Translations under genes and position numbers: made by a program
The notes under the pieces: generated by a model
What the model was told of the DNA's origin: nothing
The model's database searches: none
The model's input: only the letters and a program-made list of their open reading frames with translations
Shown here: piece after piece, positions 15,029 through 24,000 of the stretch
How the letters are laid out: every line of letters starts with the position of its first letter
Numbering within the stretch: the stretch's first letter is position 1
NCBI GenBank assembly: GCA_910580045.1
Contig: CAJTXF010000029.1
Coordinates: forward strand, 1 to 29,556
Reading direction: 5' to 3'
From: an uncultured Eubacteriales bacterium
Lineage (GTDB): Bacteria > Bacillota > Clostridia > Oscillospirales > Acutalibacteraceae
DNA length: 29,556 nt

Positions 15029-15576
15029 GCTCCACCGCTCCCTCTGTAACGGCATATTGGCTCGTCGCTCCACACATGTACCTCAATATATCTTTCCGGG
15101 CCGTGTTTTCCATTGTCATTCCAGCATTGCGGCAGGCCATATTTCTCAATTATTCCCAAAATCTCCGTGTAGGTATACAATGTATGCCGGTATTCCCTGC
15201 CGTCATTGATTGTCGGGCTAAAGGTAGGCATAGAATCTCCATAGGTGAACGAGAGTGTACGCACATCAAACTCTTCTATTGGAATTTTCACCACACCGCA
15301 GTTCTCATACCAAGTGCTCAGCCAGGGACTGTGTTCCACCACCATATAGTGAGGAGACGCACGCTGAATCAACCCGCCTTTCGCCTCAAACTCCCGGCAG
15401 AGAATCTTCTCACAATTCCGCCGGTACTCTACGTATCTATCATGCCTCTGGGCACACTGGGAGCCAGGCCGTGCAGTCTTTATCTCTGCCAGCACAGCTT
15501 TTGCGTCCTCCAAAGACAAATCAGAGAGACTGGTAAATGGCCTAGAGCGCTTGTCATAATAATGATACAGAACCAT
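15025..15576 (-). CDS. Conserved-looking protein of unknown function (183 aa)
   Basis: I recognise no named domain. The protein is soluble-looking, rich in Tyr, His, Trp and Cys, with blocks such as MVLYHYYDKRSRPFTSLSDLS at the start (position 1-21), SPHYMVVEHSPWLSTWYE in the middle and FTYGDSMPTFSPTINDG near residue 125. It has no signal peptide or membrane segment. It is certainly translated: AGGAGG lies 5 nt before the ATG, it starts 12 nt after tlyA ends, and its stop overlaps the nadK start. Co-transcription with tlyA and nadK suggests a housekeeping role, but none can be assigned. Confidence 0.85.
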   Translation of the reverse strand: MVLYHYYDKRSRPFTSLSDLSLEDAKAVLAEIKTARPGSQCAQRHDRYVEYRRNCEKILCREFEAKGGLIQRASPHYMVVEHSPWLSTWYENCGVVKIPIEEFDVRTLSFTYGDSMPTFSPTINDGREYRHTLYTYTEILGIIEKYGLPQCWNDNGKHGPERYIEVHVWSDEPICRYRGSGGA

Positions 15577-15587
15577 TCTGCCCTCCT

Positions 15588-16397
15588 CTATTTGTCCAGC
15601 GCAGCATGAGAGGCCTCTGCTATTGCCTCTGGTGTTGGAACCCCTTCCCGCAGCTTTGCCGCAGGAGAGCGCTCCAATAAGATAAGATACTCAATATTTC
15701 CCTCTGGCCCCTTGACCGGTGAAAAGTCTAAGCCCAGCACAGAGAAGCCATTCTCCAGCGCAAAGTTCATTACTTTTTTAATTACTTCCACATGAACTGC
15801 TGAATCGCGTACCACACCCTTTTTACCCACCTTTTCCCGGCCAGCCTCGAACTGAGGCTTAATCAGGCACACACCCCGCCCCTGTTCGGCCAAAAGCGGA
15901 AGAACCGCAGGCAGTATGAGAGTTAACGAGATAAAAGAAACATCTACCGAAAAGAACTCTATCCTCTCCGGCACCTGTTCAGGGGTAAGATGCCGGGCAT
16001 TCACCCGCTCCAAATTGACTACCCGGCTGTCATTGCGCAGTGCCCAGGCCAACTGGCCGTATCCTACATCCACAGAGTAGACTTTTTGTGCGCCGTTTTG
16101 CAGCATGCAGTCTGTAAATCCGCCTGTGGAAGCCCCCACATCCATACAGGTCAGCCCGTCCAATTCCAGCCGGAAAGCCTCTAAGGCCTTTTCCAGTTTC
16201 AAGCCGCCGCGGCTCACGTAGCGCAAACCTGTACCTCGAAGCTCCACCTGCGCGCCCTCAGAAAAGGTATCCCCCGGCTTATCCGCTTTTTGGTTGTCCA
16301 CAAAAATTTCCCCTGCCATAATCAACGCCTTCGCCTGCTCCCTGCTCTGCGCCAGACCTTGCTCTAATACCAACAAGTCAAGTCTCTTTTTGGGCAC
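15588..16397 (-). CDS. tlyA: TlyA-family rRNA 2'-O-methyltransferase
   Basis: The protein has an N-terminal S4 RNA-binding domain (residues 2-60, RLDLLVLEQGLAQSREQAK) and an FtsJ/RrmJ-like SAM methyltransferase domain with MDVGASTGGFTDCML (about 85-99) and CLIKPQFEAGRE. TlyA homologues methylate ribosomal RNA ribose; many annotations call them hemolysin A. The GTG start at 16397 lies inside the end of dxs (20-bp overlap) and follows GGAGG by 9 nt; length 269 is typical. Placement between dxs and nadK is a common Firmicutes gene order. Confidence 0.93.
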   Translation of the reverse strand: MPKKRLDLLVLEQGLAQSREQAKALIMAGEIFVDNQKADKPGDTFSEGAQVELRGTGLRYVSRGGLKLEKALEAFRLELDGLTCMDVGASTGGFTDCMLQNGAQKVYSVDVGYGQLAWALRNDSRVVNLERVNARHLTPEQVPERIEFFSVDVSFISLTLILPAVLPLLAEQGRGVCLIKPQFEAGREKVGKKGVVRDSAVHVEVIKKVMNFALENGFSVLGLDFSPVKGPEGNIEYLILLERSPAAKLREGVPTPEAIAEASHAALDK

Positions 16398-18267
16398 TGT
16401 CAGCTGCCTCCTTTTCTAAGGTTTCTAAAACCGTTTTCTCCATGCCGACCGCACTGAATCCCAGCCGTTCTAACGCGCGGAACATAGGAGCGTGTGCAAT
16501 AAAAGGGTCATCCACTGCCCGAAGGATATAGCGTCCCTGATATCCGCTTTCCAGCAGCTCACAGCCAAAGCGTTCACCAATTCCACCTTTCCGGATTCCT
16601 TCCTCAAAAAAGAACGTCCAGCGGCAGGACAGAGCCGCTTTTACTGCCTCCTGGTCCAGGGGGATAATCCGATTGAGCTTGATTAGTTTTACCAGGACAT
16701 TCCTTTTCCGGAGCCGCTCCAACGCCTCTGCCGCGAATGAAAACAGACGCCCATAGGTAACCACACAAATCTTTGCCTGTGACTCTCCCCACAAATCAAA
16801 TGCTTGCGTTGAACCATGAAAGCCCTTGGGCCGGTACAACTCCTTGCCCCGGGGATAGCGTATGGCGCAGATTCCATGGCCGCTGTCCGACAAAAGTGCC
16901 AGCTGTTTCCGCAGCTCTTGAAAATATGTGGGGGAATACAAGGTGACTTTTGGCACGGTCTGCAAGAATGCGGCATCAAACAATCCTTGGTGAGTTTTTC
17001 CGTCCTCACCCACCACGCCTGCCCTATCAATGGCAAGCAGAATCTTAGTGTTCTGCAGAGAAACATCATGAATCAGCTGGTCATAGCCCCGCTGCAAAAA
17101 GGTGGAATATACCGCAAACACAGGCAGCATCCCCCCTGCAGCTAAACCGCCCGCAAAAGTAACGGCGTGCCCCTCCGCAATGCCAACGTCATAAAACCGG
17201 CTCCGAAACTGACGGCGAAATTCAGAAAGACAGGTCCCTTCTGCCATAGCGGCTGTTACAGCGCATAGCTTCTCATTTTTTCCAGCTAATTCACAGAGAG
17301 TAGAGCCAAACACATCGGAGAAGCTCTGCGCCTGTTCCCCAGTCTCACCAGTATCTACATCAAATCCGGAAAGCCCATGGTAGAGGGTAGGCGACTGCTC
17401 TGCATACTGGTACCCCTTCCCCTTATAAGTCCGCACATGGAGCAGCACCGGCTTCCTAAGCAGCTTTGCCGCCTGGAGAATATCGGTGAGTTCTCGGATG
17501 TTATGCCCATCAAAGGGGCCATAATAGGCAAAGCCCAAATCACTGAACACATTTGAGCTGTATAAAATTCTTTTTAAGCTCCGTTTGATTCTGCGCATCA
17601 AAACAGCAACTGGTTTTCCTATTAACGGCAGGCGGCGCAGAGCGTCCTCCACACTGCTTTTGGCCTTAATATAGCCGGGCTGTGTCCTCATATGGGATAA
17701 ATACCGGGCCAGCGAGCCGACATTTTTTGAGATGGACATTGTGTTGTCATTGAGAATTACAATCAGATTCCTATGAAGCTGCCCGGCGTTGTTTAGGCCC
17801 TCAAACGCCAATCCACCTGTGAGAGCCCCGTCGCCAATAACAGCAACCACATAGCCATCTTTTCCCTGTTGGTGGCCTGCCTCGGATAACCCCAATGCAG
17901 AGGAAATGGAAGTACTGCTATGGCCACTGGTAAAAGAATCGTAAACACTCTCTTCGCGGCAGGGAAATCCGGACAGACCACCCTCTTGGCGAAGGGTATG
18001 AAAGTCCTGATAACGCCCTGTCAGCAGTTTGTAGGGGTAGCTCTGATGACCCACATCCCAAACAATGGCGTCCTGAGGCGGCTGAAAGGCCACACCCAGA
18101 GCTACAGCCAGCTCCACTACCCCCAAATTGGAGGCCAAATGCCCGCCATTGCCAGAAACAGTGTGGATAATCAGCTCCCGCATCTCGTCGCAGAGCTGCT
18201 CCAGCTCCTGACGGCCCATTCCTTTCAGGTCTTCCGGCGAATGAATCTTTTCCAGCAAATTTCCCAT
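16378..18267 (-). CDS. dxs: 1-deoxy-D-xylulose-5-phosphate synthase
   Basis: Dxs joins pyruvate and glyceraldehyde-3-phosphate using thiamine diphosphate, the first step of the MEP isoprenoid pathway. The thiamine-binding motif GDGALTGG begins near residue 145 with the distal NDN; the conserved YKGKGY lies near 280; EGHAVTFAGGLA and DRAGVVGEDGKTHQG mark the transketolase-like middle domain; a C-terminal transketolase domain follows. The length of 629 is normal. AGGAG lies 6 nt before the ATG. It sits 14 nt after folD and overlaps tlyA; ispA and xseAB, frequent neighbours, are not present here. Confidence 0.97.
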   Translation of the reverse strand: MGNLLEKIHSPEDLKGMGRQELEQLCDEMRELIIHTVSGNGGHLASNLGVVELAVALGVAFQPPQDAIVWDVGHQSYPYKLLTGRYQDFHTLRQEGGLSGFPCREESVYDSFTSGHSSTSISSALGLSEAGHQQGKDGYVVAVIGDGALTGGLAFEGLNNAGQLHRNLIVILNDNTMSISKNVGSLARYLSHMRTQPGYIKAKSSVEDALRRLPLIGKPVAVLMRRIKRSLKRILYSSNVFSDLGFAYYGPFDGHNIRELTDILQAAKLLRKPVLLHVRTYKGKGYQYAEQSPTLYHGLSGFDVDTGETGEQAQSFSDVFGSTLCELAGKNEKLCAVTAAMAEGTCLSEFRRQFRSRFYDVGIAEGHAVTFAGGLAAGGMLPVFAVYSTFLQRGYDQLIHDVSLQNTKILLAIDRAGVVGEDGKTHQGLFDAAFLQTVPKVTLYSPTYFQELRKQLALLSDSGHGICAIRYPRGKELYRPKGFHGSTQAFDLWGESQAKICVVTYGRLFSFAAEALERLRKRNVLVKLIKLNRIIPLDQEAVKAALSCRWTFFFEEGIRKGGIGERFGCELLESGYQGRYILRAVDDPFIAHAPMFRALERLGFSAVGMEKTVLETLEKEAADSAQKET

Positions 18268-18281
18268 AGCTTGCTCCTTGC

Positions 18282-19139
18282 TCAGGGCAGTATCCCGTTT
18301 TGCAGCTTCGCGGCAGTTACTGTATTTTTCATCAGCATGGCAATGGTCATGGGACCTACCCCGCCAGGTACAGGTGTGATATACCCAGCCACCTTCTCCG
18401 CTTCCGCAAAGACAACGTCACCGCACAGCTTTCCCTCTTGGTTCCGATTCATTCCCACGTCAATTACCGCTGCGCCGGGCTTAATCATATCGCCGGTCAC
18501 AAAGGCCGCTTTTCCTACAGCCGAGACCAAAATATCCGCCTCACGGCAAATCTCCTTTAGATTTTGCGTTCTGCTGTGACAGATAGTAACTGTACCATTT
18601 TGGTGCAGCAGGAGCATGGCCATAGGCTTGCCCACAATATCACTGCGCCCAATTACCACACAGCGCTTCCCACAAACCTCTACTCCGGCAGAGTGCAGCA
18701 GTTCCATAACTCCTGCTGGCGTACAGGGCAGAAAGCTGTATTTTCCCTGCATAATTTTTCCCACATTATAGGCATGGAAAGCGTCCACATCCTTTTGGGG
18801 CGCGATAGTCTCCACCAAGGCTGCCTCATCCAGCCCTTTAGGCAGCGGAGACTGCACCAGAATACCGTGAATCTTCCCATCATGGTTAAGCCTGTCCACC
18901 AGCTCAAGCAATTCCTGCTGAGAGGTGGACGCAGGCAGAGCATACTCCTCAGAGTAGATGCCAACAGCCTCGCAGGCTTTCTTCTTATTATTGACATACA
19001 CGCGCGAAGCTGAAGCGTCCCCCACAATCACTACTGCCAGGCCTACAGAAATTCCCTGTCCCTTTAGCGCTGCCACTTCCTTGGCCACTTTTACCTTAAC
19101 CTCAGCAGATATAGCCTTGCCGTCGATTATTTTCGCCAC
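18282..19139 (-). CDS. folD: Methylenetetrahydrofolate dehydrogenase / cyclohydrolase
   Basis: FolD oxidises 5,10-methylene-tetrahydrofolate and hydrolyses the methenyl form to 10-formyl-tetrahydrofolate. Catalytic and substrate blocks are present: YVNNKKKACE (YxxxK), VQSPLPKGLDE, CTPAGVMELL, VIGRSDIVGKPMAMLL (cofactor loop) and VPGGVGPMTIAMLMKNT. At 285 residues it is full length. It starts at GTG 19139, 8 nt after AGGAGG. It works in the same one-carbon route as Fhs, whose gene lies further along the window in another operon. Confidence 0.96.
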   Translation of the reverse strand: MAKIIDGKAISAEVKVKVAKEVAALKGQGISVGLAVVIVGDASASRVYVNNKKKACEAVGIYSEEYALPASTSQQELLELVDRLNHDGKIHGILVQSPLPKGLDEAALVETIAPQKDVDAFHAYNVGKIMQGKYSFLPCTPAGVMELLHSAGVEVCGKRCVVIGRSDIVGKPMAMLLLHQNGTVTICHSRTQNLKEICREADILVSAVGKAAFVTGDMIKPGAAVIDVGMNRNQEGKLCGDVVFAEAEKVAGYITPVPGGVGPMTIAMLMKNTVTAAKLQNGILP

Positions 19140-19157
19140 AGTATTGCCCTCCTTCTC

Positions 19158-20147
19158 TTAGGATTCTTTTTCAGAGTCTTCCTTGTCTTCATCTTCTTGC
19201 GATGCTGCGTCCTCCACAGGAGGCTCTTCACTGTCATCCTCAAAAGGCGGCAAATCACCAAAAATAGTACTGCGCGGCCCCTCCGGCTCGGCCTCAGTCT
19301 TTGTCAGGCCCACAGACTCCATCACATACTTGCTTCCACAGCCAGAGAGCTCGTTGCGGTGGCGGAACATCACCAGCAAGACCACGCCTGCCAGTACACA
19401 AACCGCAGCCACAACTTGAGATACTCTCAATGGTCCCACCATCAGGCTGTCTGTACGGGTGCCTTCAATAAAGAAACGGGCCACACCATACCATATCAGG
19501 TACAAAATGAAGGTCTGTCCGTCATAGCGGCGCAGCTTACGGGTGAAAAAGTGCAGCAGCACAAAACCCAATAAACAGAGCAGCGACTCATACAAAAAGC
19601 AGGGGTGCACAGGACTGTCTGGAAACATTCTTCGGGTATTGTCACTTATCATGCCCCAGGGCAGGCTTGTCTCCTCCCCAAAGCACTCTTGGTTTACATA
19701 ATTCCCCCAGCGCCCTACTCCCTGCCCAATGAGATAGCCCAGCGAGGCCAAATCCAGCACAGCGGGAACCCGAAGTTTTCGCCATTTGGCCACCAGCCCG
19801 CCAAAAAGCGTAGCACCAATTAACCCGCCATAGATACCGATTCCACCATCGTGGATGTATAGAATCTGGATAGGGTCATTCCAATATTTATCCCCGGGAT
19901 AGAACAGCACATAATAGAGACGGGCACAGATAATACCACCTAAAGTACCGGCAATTACCGCGTCAATCAGTTTATCCAAATCAATATTCATCTTTTTTAC
20001 GCTGCGGAAGGCATAAATCATTGCCAGAAGGAAGCCAAACGCAATAATCACACCATACCAGCGTATGTCATAGGAGCCAACAGAAAACGCAACCTCATTT
20101 ACTGTAAAGCTCAGTCCCAGTCCTGGAAATTCTACTACATGGCTCAT
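19158..20147 (-). CDS. lgt: Prolipoprotein diacylglyceryl transferase
   Basis: Lgt is a membrane enzyme that moves diacylglycerol from phosphatidylglycerol onto the lipobox cysteine of prelipoproteins. About seven hydrophobic segments span residues 25-265. The signature GQGVGRWGNYVNQECFG holds the conserved Arg and Asn, and RFFIEGTRTDSLMVG holds the distal Arg. The loop that reads FHGGLIG in E. coli is IYGGLIG here, so the position of its His103 is Tyr. After the last helix is a tail of about 55 residues, very rich in Glu and Asp, not seen in short family members. AAGGA lies 9 nt before the ATG. It sits in the ymfF-recN cluster. Confidence 0.95.
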   Translation of the reverse strand: MSHVVEFPGLGLSFTVNEVAFSVGSYDIRWYGVIIAFGFLLAMIYAFRSVKKMNIDLDKLIDAVIAGTLGGIICARLYYVLFYPGDKYWNDPIQILYIHDGGIGIYGGLIGATLFGGLVAKWRKLRVPAVLDLASLGYLIGQGVGRWGNYVNQECFGEETSLPWGMISDNTRRMFPDSPVHPCFLYESLLCLLGFVLLHFFTRKLRRYDGQTFILYLIWYGVARFFIEGTRTDSLMVGPLRVSQVVAAVCVLAGVVLLVMFRHRNELSGCGSKYVMESVGLTKTEAEPEGPRSTIFGDLPPFEDDSEEPPVEDAASQEDEDKEDSEKES

Positions 20148-20177
20148 GGGAATCAGTCCTTTCTCAGTTAAATTTAG

Positions 20178-21449
20178 CTATAAAGGCCGGACAACGGACA
20201 GCACCGTCCTGTTATCTTGAAATATGTCTAGCTTTTTGGCAACCTGTGAAATAGTCAACTCTGCCAAGGTGTCAATATAGGTGAAGATTTCCAGCCCATG
20301 CAGGGCGAAATCCGCCACCCAGCCTGCGATTCCAGCCGCGCTGTTTAGAGACGCGATACAATCTCCATACAGACTGCGTTTCGCCCACTGGAACGCCTCT
20401 GCTGGGATTCCCTCCCGGCCCAGCCGGGCTGCCTCCTGCCGAATAATAGAGGCAGCTTCCTCCGGCGTTCTGGACTCGCCTCCAAAAATCACAGTAGCAT
20501 ACCCATTCCCTTCAAGATATTGATAGCCGAAACTGGACTCGTTGATAAGCTCTTCCTCCAACAACCGGCGGAACATCGGTGAAGCGTCTGAGGCCATTAC
20601 AGAGAGCAGTACACTGACAGCAGCCAAATCATTCTCTGTCCTTACTCTACTGCTTTTTTCCTTATATCCAAATTGAAACAGCGGCATGGCAACCGAGAGA
20701 CGGCTCTCTACAAAAGGCTGTACAACCTCCTCCGGCTCCCGAGGAAATACTCGCTTTGCCTGGATGGGCGGCGCAGGCTTCAGCTTCCTATCACAGAGCT
20801 CCAGCACTTTATCCACCTCAAATTGTCCTGCCAACACAAGCACCATATTGCTCAGGTGATAGAATGTACTGTAGCTGCGATAAAGATGGGCCGGTGTAAT
20901 CTCCTGCACACTTCTCAGAGTTCCAGCCACGTCCTCCCGCACTGGGTGGGCATGATACATGGCCTGCAAATATTTCAGCATCACCTGCCAGCCAGGCATA
21001 TCCTCATACATCCTAATTTCCTGCTCAATAATGCCCTTTTCTTTGGCCACTGTTTCCTCTGTAAAGTAGGGAGCCTGGACAAAACCCAGCAGAATCTCCA
21101 AGGCTTCGTATAGTCGGTCTGTACAAGAAAACACATAACTGGTTGACTCATATCCTGTGTAGGCATTGGCATTTACACCTATCTCCGCAAACCGGGAAAA
21201 GGCATCCCCTTCCGCACTTTCAAATAACTTATGCTCTAAATAGTGAGCAACACCGCCTGGCACGGTCTGCGGCGCGGGTTCCCCCTCACGCTGGAAACAG
21301 TTGTCAATGGAGCCGTATCTTGTACCCAGTACCGCCCGGGTACTACTGCCGCTTTTCTTAGGGTAGAGATAAATCTGTAATCCCGACTGGTGCACCCCTC
21401 TATAGTAAAAATCTCCTGCCCTCTGGCTCTCGACCTTTGTCAGCTCCAT
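20178..21449 (-). CDS. ymfH: M16-family zinc protease-like protein YmfH
   Basis: This 423-residue protein has the inverted zinc motif HxxEH at residues 69-73 (HYLEH) and the downstream IIEQEIRMYEDMP block expected to give the third zinc ligand, so it should be the catalytic partner of the M16 pair. In B. subtilis, YmfF and YmfH are linked to 5-aminopentanol modification of elongation factor EF-P; the same role here is inferred from family and pairing. GGAGG precedes the ATG, which overlaps the ymfF stop by one base (TAATG), implying coupling and equal expression. Confidence 0.88.
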   Translation of the reverse strand: MELTKVESQRAGDFYYRGVHQSGLQIYLYPKKSGSSTRAVLGTRYGSIDNCFQREGEPAPQTVPGGVAHYLEHKLFESAEGDAFSRFAEIGVNANAYTGYESTSYVFSCTDRLYEALEILLGFVQAPYFTEETVAKEKGIIEQEIRMYEDMPGWQVMLKYLQAMYHAHPVREDVAGTLRSVQEITPAHLYRSYSTFYHLSNMVLVLAGQFEVDKVLELCDRKLKPAPPIQAKRVFPREPEEVVQPFVESRLSVAMPLFQFGYKEKSSRVRTENDLAAVSVLLSVMASDASPMFRRLLEEELINESSFGYQYLEGNGYATVIFGGESRTPEEAASIIRQEAARLGREGIPAEAFQWAKRSLYGDCIASLNSAAGIAGWVADFALHGLEIFTYIDTLAELTISQVAKKLDIFQDNRTVLSVVRPL

Positions 21450-22708
21450 TAAGGCTCCTCCCCTTTTAGGGCATACACAACCGCCGGACGCAGACGGTTC
21501 GCCGCTTCTATCAAATCTTCCGCTGTATATGCTGTCAGAGTATCCATGGCCTGCTGGGGTGTCTGTCCCGGCTGGTCAAAATTGCGTCCCAGATACCAGC
21601 CCTCAATTCGGTAGAGAGACTCCTCCACCGCACGCATAGAATTGCAGAGATAGAGCTTGGCACAGCGCAGTTCATCCTCTGTAATCTCTCCTTTTTGCAG
21701 CAGCGCAAGCTGTTCCGCCACAGCCTCCTCCACCCGGTTCAGCTCACTGGTCTCCACACCGCTCTCAATAAACAGCGTGCCGTCAGTCCATGAGAAAGTG
21801 GAGTCACAATAGTAGCAAAGCCCTTGCCTCTCCCTTACATTTTGGAACAATTTCGAGCTGGTAGGTTCTCCCAGTACAGCACTCAACAGCTCAAATAACA
21901 ATCTCTCGTCTGATGCAGCATCCGCCCGATAGGCCATCACCAGCTTGGACTGGGACACCGGGTGCTTCTCAGAAACACGGCAAAGGCGGCTTGGCTCCAC
22001 ATAAGGCACCGGCTTCAGAGTCTGCCGCGTGCCCAGCCCGCTGAACGTTCTCTCAAGCAGCCCAATATCCGGCTCACAGTGGCCTAAAACAAAAATTTCA
22101 AATCGGGATTTTTGCAAAAGCTCCTCCCATGCGCATGTCAAATCCTGACGAGTCACGGCCTCAATATCCTCCCGGCTCCCCAGCCGGTCAATTCCAGCGG
22201 CATGGCCTTCAAACAGCAGCTCCCGGCAGCGCTGGTGGGCATATATCATCTTGTCGCTGAACTCTGCGTCCTTTTGCTCCAGCTGCTGGCGCTTCTCTTG
22301 CGCAAAACTCTCTTGAAGAAACAGCCCCTGCTCGTCTTTCAAAGGGTCAAACAGTACGCTGAAAAGCAGCTCTGTCAGCTCCGTAAACATGTCTTCTCCG
22401 CCGAAGGCATACTGGCTGGCAATCCCGTCTACGGAAAGGCTTATCCGCTGGAATTCTCCATTTTTCTGTACACCTGAGCCCAGCGAGGCTCCATAGAGCT
22501 CTGCCAACCGGACGCTCAAGGAGGTATAGTCCGGATACTGCCGGGTAGCTCTGCTAACCAGAGAGGGCAGCAGTGCGTATTGTGCCACACGGGAGGCAGA
22601 AACTGGAATCAGCATATTCACCGCCAGACGCATTGTCTTAAAGCTGGAATCAATAAAACTGCTTAAAGTTACAGCATCACTAACCGGATAGGTGATGATT
22701 CTGCTCAT
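21449..22708 (-). CDS. ymfF: Inactive M16-family subunit YmfF
   Basis: The 419-residue protein has the same two-domain M16 layout as its neighbour but lacks HxxEH: the matching stretch reads SRVAQYALLPSLVSRAT, so it cannot bind zinc in the usual way. Conserved parts include LAELYGASLGSG and the FQNVRERQGLCYYCDSTFSW block found in the second domain of non-catalytic partners. It probably forms a heterodimer with YmfH. GGGAG lies 7 nt before the ATG at 22708. It is the first gene of the long minus-strand cluster. Confidence 0.87.
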   Translation of the reverse strand: MSRIITYPVSDAVTLSSFIDSSFKTMRLAVNMLIPVSASRVAQYALLPSLVSRATRQYPDYTSLSVRLAELYGASLGSGVQKNGEFQRISLSVDGIASQYAFGGEDMFTELTELLFSVLFDPLKDEQGLFLQESFAQEKRQQLEQKDAEFSDKMIYAHQRCRELLFEGHAAGIDRLGSREDIEAVTRQDLTCAWEELLQKSRFEIFVLGHCEPDIGLLERTFSGLGTRQTLKPVPYVEPSRLCRVSEKHPVSQSKLVMAYRADAASDERLLFELLSAVLGEPTSSKLFQNVRERQGLCYYCDSTFSWTDGTLFIESGVETSELNRVEEAVAEQLALLQKGEITEDELRCAKLYLCNSMRAVEESLYRIEGWYLGRNFDQPGQTPQQAMDTLTAYTAEDLIEAANRLRPAVVYALKGEEP

Positions 22709-22765
22709 GGAAACGCTCCCTTATTTCACAACTATAGCTCTGCCCTGCTGAAATACTTTCAAGTT

Positions 22766-22771
22766 ATTATA
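22766..22771 (-). promoter_or_regulatory. Possible -10 element of the ymfF-recN cluster
   Basis: TATAAT is present on the minus strand 58 bp upstream of the ymfF ATG. The matching -35 position reads TTTCCT, a weak match, so the promoter is tentative. Confidence 0.4.
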
Positions 22772-22784
22772 ACATATTTCCTGG

Positions 22785-22817
22785 AAAAAGGAAAGCCCCC
22801 GCTGCAATTGCTTTTCC
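22785..22817 (-). terminator. Second terminator after upp
   Basis: On the minus strand GGAAAAGC (22817-22810) pairs, with one bulge, with GCTTTCC (22796-22790) and runs into T5 (22789-22785). It lies behind a stronger hairpin, so the two look like tandem terminators. Confidence 0.5.
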
Positions 22818-22834
22818 TTCTCACACTATATAGT

Positions 22835-22875
22835 AAAAAGGCGGACCGTTATCCGCAGGGGCTAACGGCCCGTCC
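22835..22875 (-). terminator. Rho-independent terminator of the fhs-upp operon
   Basis: On the minus strand, GACGGGCCGTTA (22874-22863) pairs with TAACGGTCCGCC (22851-22840) with one G-U pair and one mismatch, followed by TTTTT (22839-22835). It starts about 25 nt after the upp stop. Confidence 0.8.
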
Positions 22876-22899
22876 CTCCAAACTAACAGGCAGTTTTTC

Positions 22900-23538
22900 T
22901 TAGATTGTACCAAAAATACGGTCCCCGGCATCTCCAAGGCCAGGAAGAATATAGCCGTTTTCGTTGAGCTTTTCGTCCACAGCCGCACAGTAAATCTGCA
23001 CATCCGGATGCGCCTTGGTCAGCACCTCAAGGCCCTCTGGCGCAGCAATAATACACAAGAACTTGATGCTTTTGGGCTGGCTGCGCTTGACAATGGTAAT
23101 AGCGTCAAGCGCAGAGCCGCCGGTGGCAAGCATGGGGTCCAGCACGATAACATCCCGTTCCATAATGTCCTGAGGCAGCTTGTTATAGTACTCTACAGGC
23201 TTCAAGGTATCATGGTCGCGATAAAGCCCGATATGTCCCACTTTAGCCGAGGGGACCAGTTCCAACATGCCTTCCACCATACCGAGCCCAGCACGGAGGA
23301 TGGGAACAAAGGCCAGCTTGCGCCCAGCAATTACCTTCGTAACTGTCTTCTGCATGGGGGTAACGGTCTCCACATCCATTAAGGGTAGGTCCCGGGTGGC
23401 CTCATAGCACATTAGATTTGCAATCTCGCTCACCAGCTCGCGGAACTCTTTGGTTCCCGTCTCCACGCTGCGCAGAAAGGTCAGCTTATGCTGAATCAAC
23501 GGATGGTCCATCACAAACACATTTTTATAGCTATTCAT
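22900..23538 (-). CDS. upp: Uracil phosphoribosyltransferase
   Basis: Upp salvages uracil with PRPP to UMP. The protein ends with the typical LPGLGDAGDRIFGT uracil-binding block, and the PRPP loop is VIVLDPMLATGGSA near residue 130; PILRAGLGMVEGM and RDHDTLKPVEYYNKLP are further family blocks. The ATG at 23538 follows GGGAGG by 8 nt and gives 212 residues, the family size; the longer frame starting at 23616 lies in rpiB. It follows rpiB, a common Firmicutes pair, and is the last gene before tandem terminators. Confidence 0.96.
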   Translation of the reverse strand: MNSYKNVFVMDHPLIQHKLTFLRSVETGTKEFRELVSEIANLMCYEATRDLPLMDVETVTPMQKTVTKVIAGRKLAFVPILRAGLGMVEGMLELVPSAKVGHIGLYRDHDTLKPVEYYNKLPQDIMERDVIVLDPMLATGGSALDAITIVKRSQPKSIKFLCIIAAPEGLEVLTKAHPDVQIYCAAVDEKLNENGYILPGLGDAGDRIFGTI

Positions 23539-23551
23539 GTTAAAAACCTCC

Positions 23552-23998
23552 CTATAGGTTCCCAGCCTCAATCTCGGCGATTTGTCCAACCCTTCTGGCG
23601 TGGCGTCCGCCCTCAAACTCTGTATGAATGAAAATATCCATCATCTTCACAGCAGTATCTTTGTCCACTACTTTGCCGCCCATACAGAGGATGTTGGAAT
23701 TATTGTCGTTGCGGGTCAGACGGGCACAGAGCTCGTTGGTACAAACCGCCGCCCGAGCTCCCTTTACCTTGTTCGCGGCAATAGAAATTCCAATCCCTGT
23801 GGAGCAGACCAGCACGCCAAAATCAGCCTCTCCGCCTGTCACCGCCCGGGCTACCTGGGCAGCAATTGAAGGATAGTCTACTGAGTCTGTACTGTGTGTG
23901 CCGAAATCTTTTATCTCCGCATCCTGTTCCCGCAAATGGGCACGCAGTGCCTCTGCCAGCTCAAATCCGCCATGGTCACAGCCTATTGCAATTCTCAC
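23552..23998 (-). CDS. rpiB: Ribose-5-phosphate isomerase B
   Basis: RpiB interconverts ribose-5-phosphate and ribulose-5-phosphate. The 148-residue protein shows GCDHGGFELAEAL at the N-terminus, VCSTGIGISIAANKVKG with the catalytic cysteine (about residue 65), RNDNNSNILCMGGKV and the C-terminal GGRHARRVGQI. Related LacAB-type sugar isomerases share this fold, but the lone gene beside upp favours RpiB. It starts at GTG 23998, 9 nt after AAGGA and 2 nt after the tsaB stop. Confidence 0.94.
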   Translation of the reverse strand: MRIAIGCDHGGFELAEALRAHLREQDAEIKDFGTHSTDSVDYPSIAAQVARAVTGGEADFGVLVCSTGIGISIAANKVKGARAAVCTNELCARLTRNDNNSNILCMGGKVVDKDTAVKMMDIFIHTEFEGGRHARRVGQIAEIEAGNL

Positions 23999-24000
23999 AG

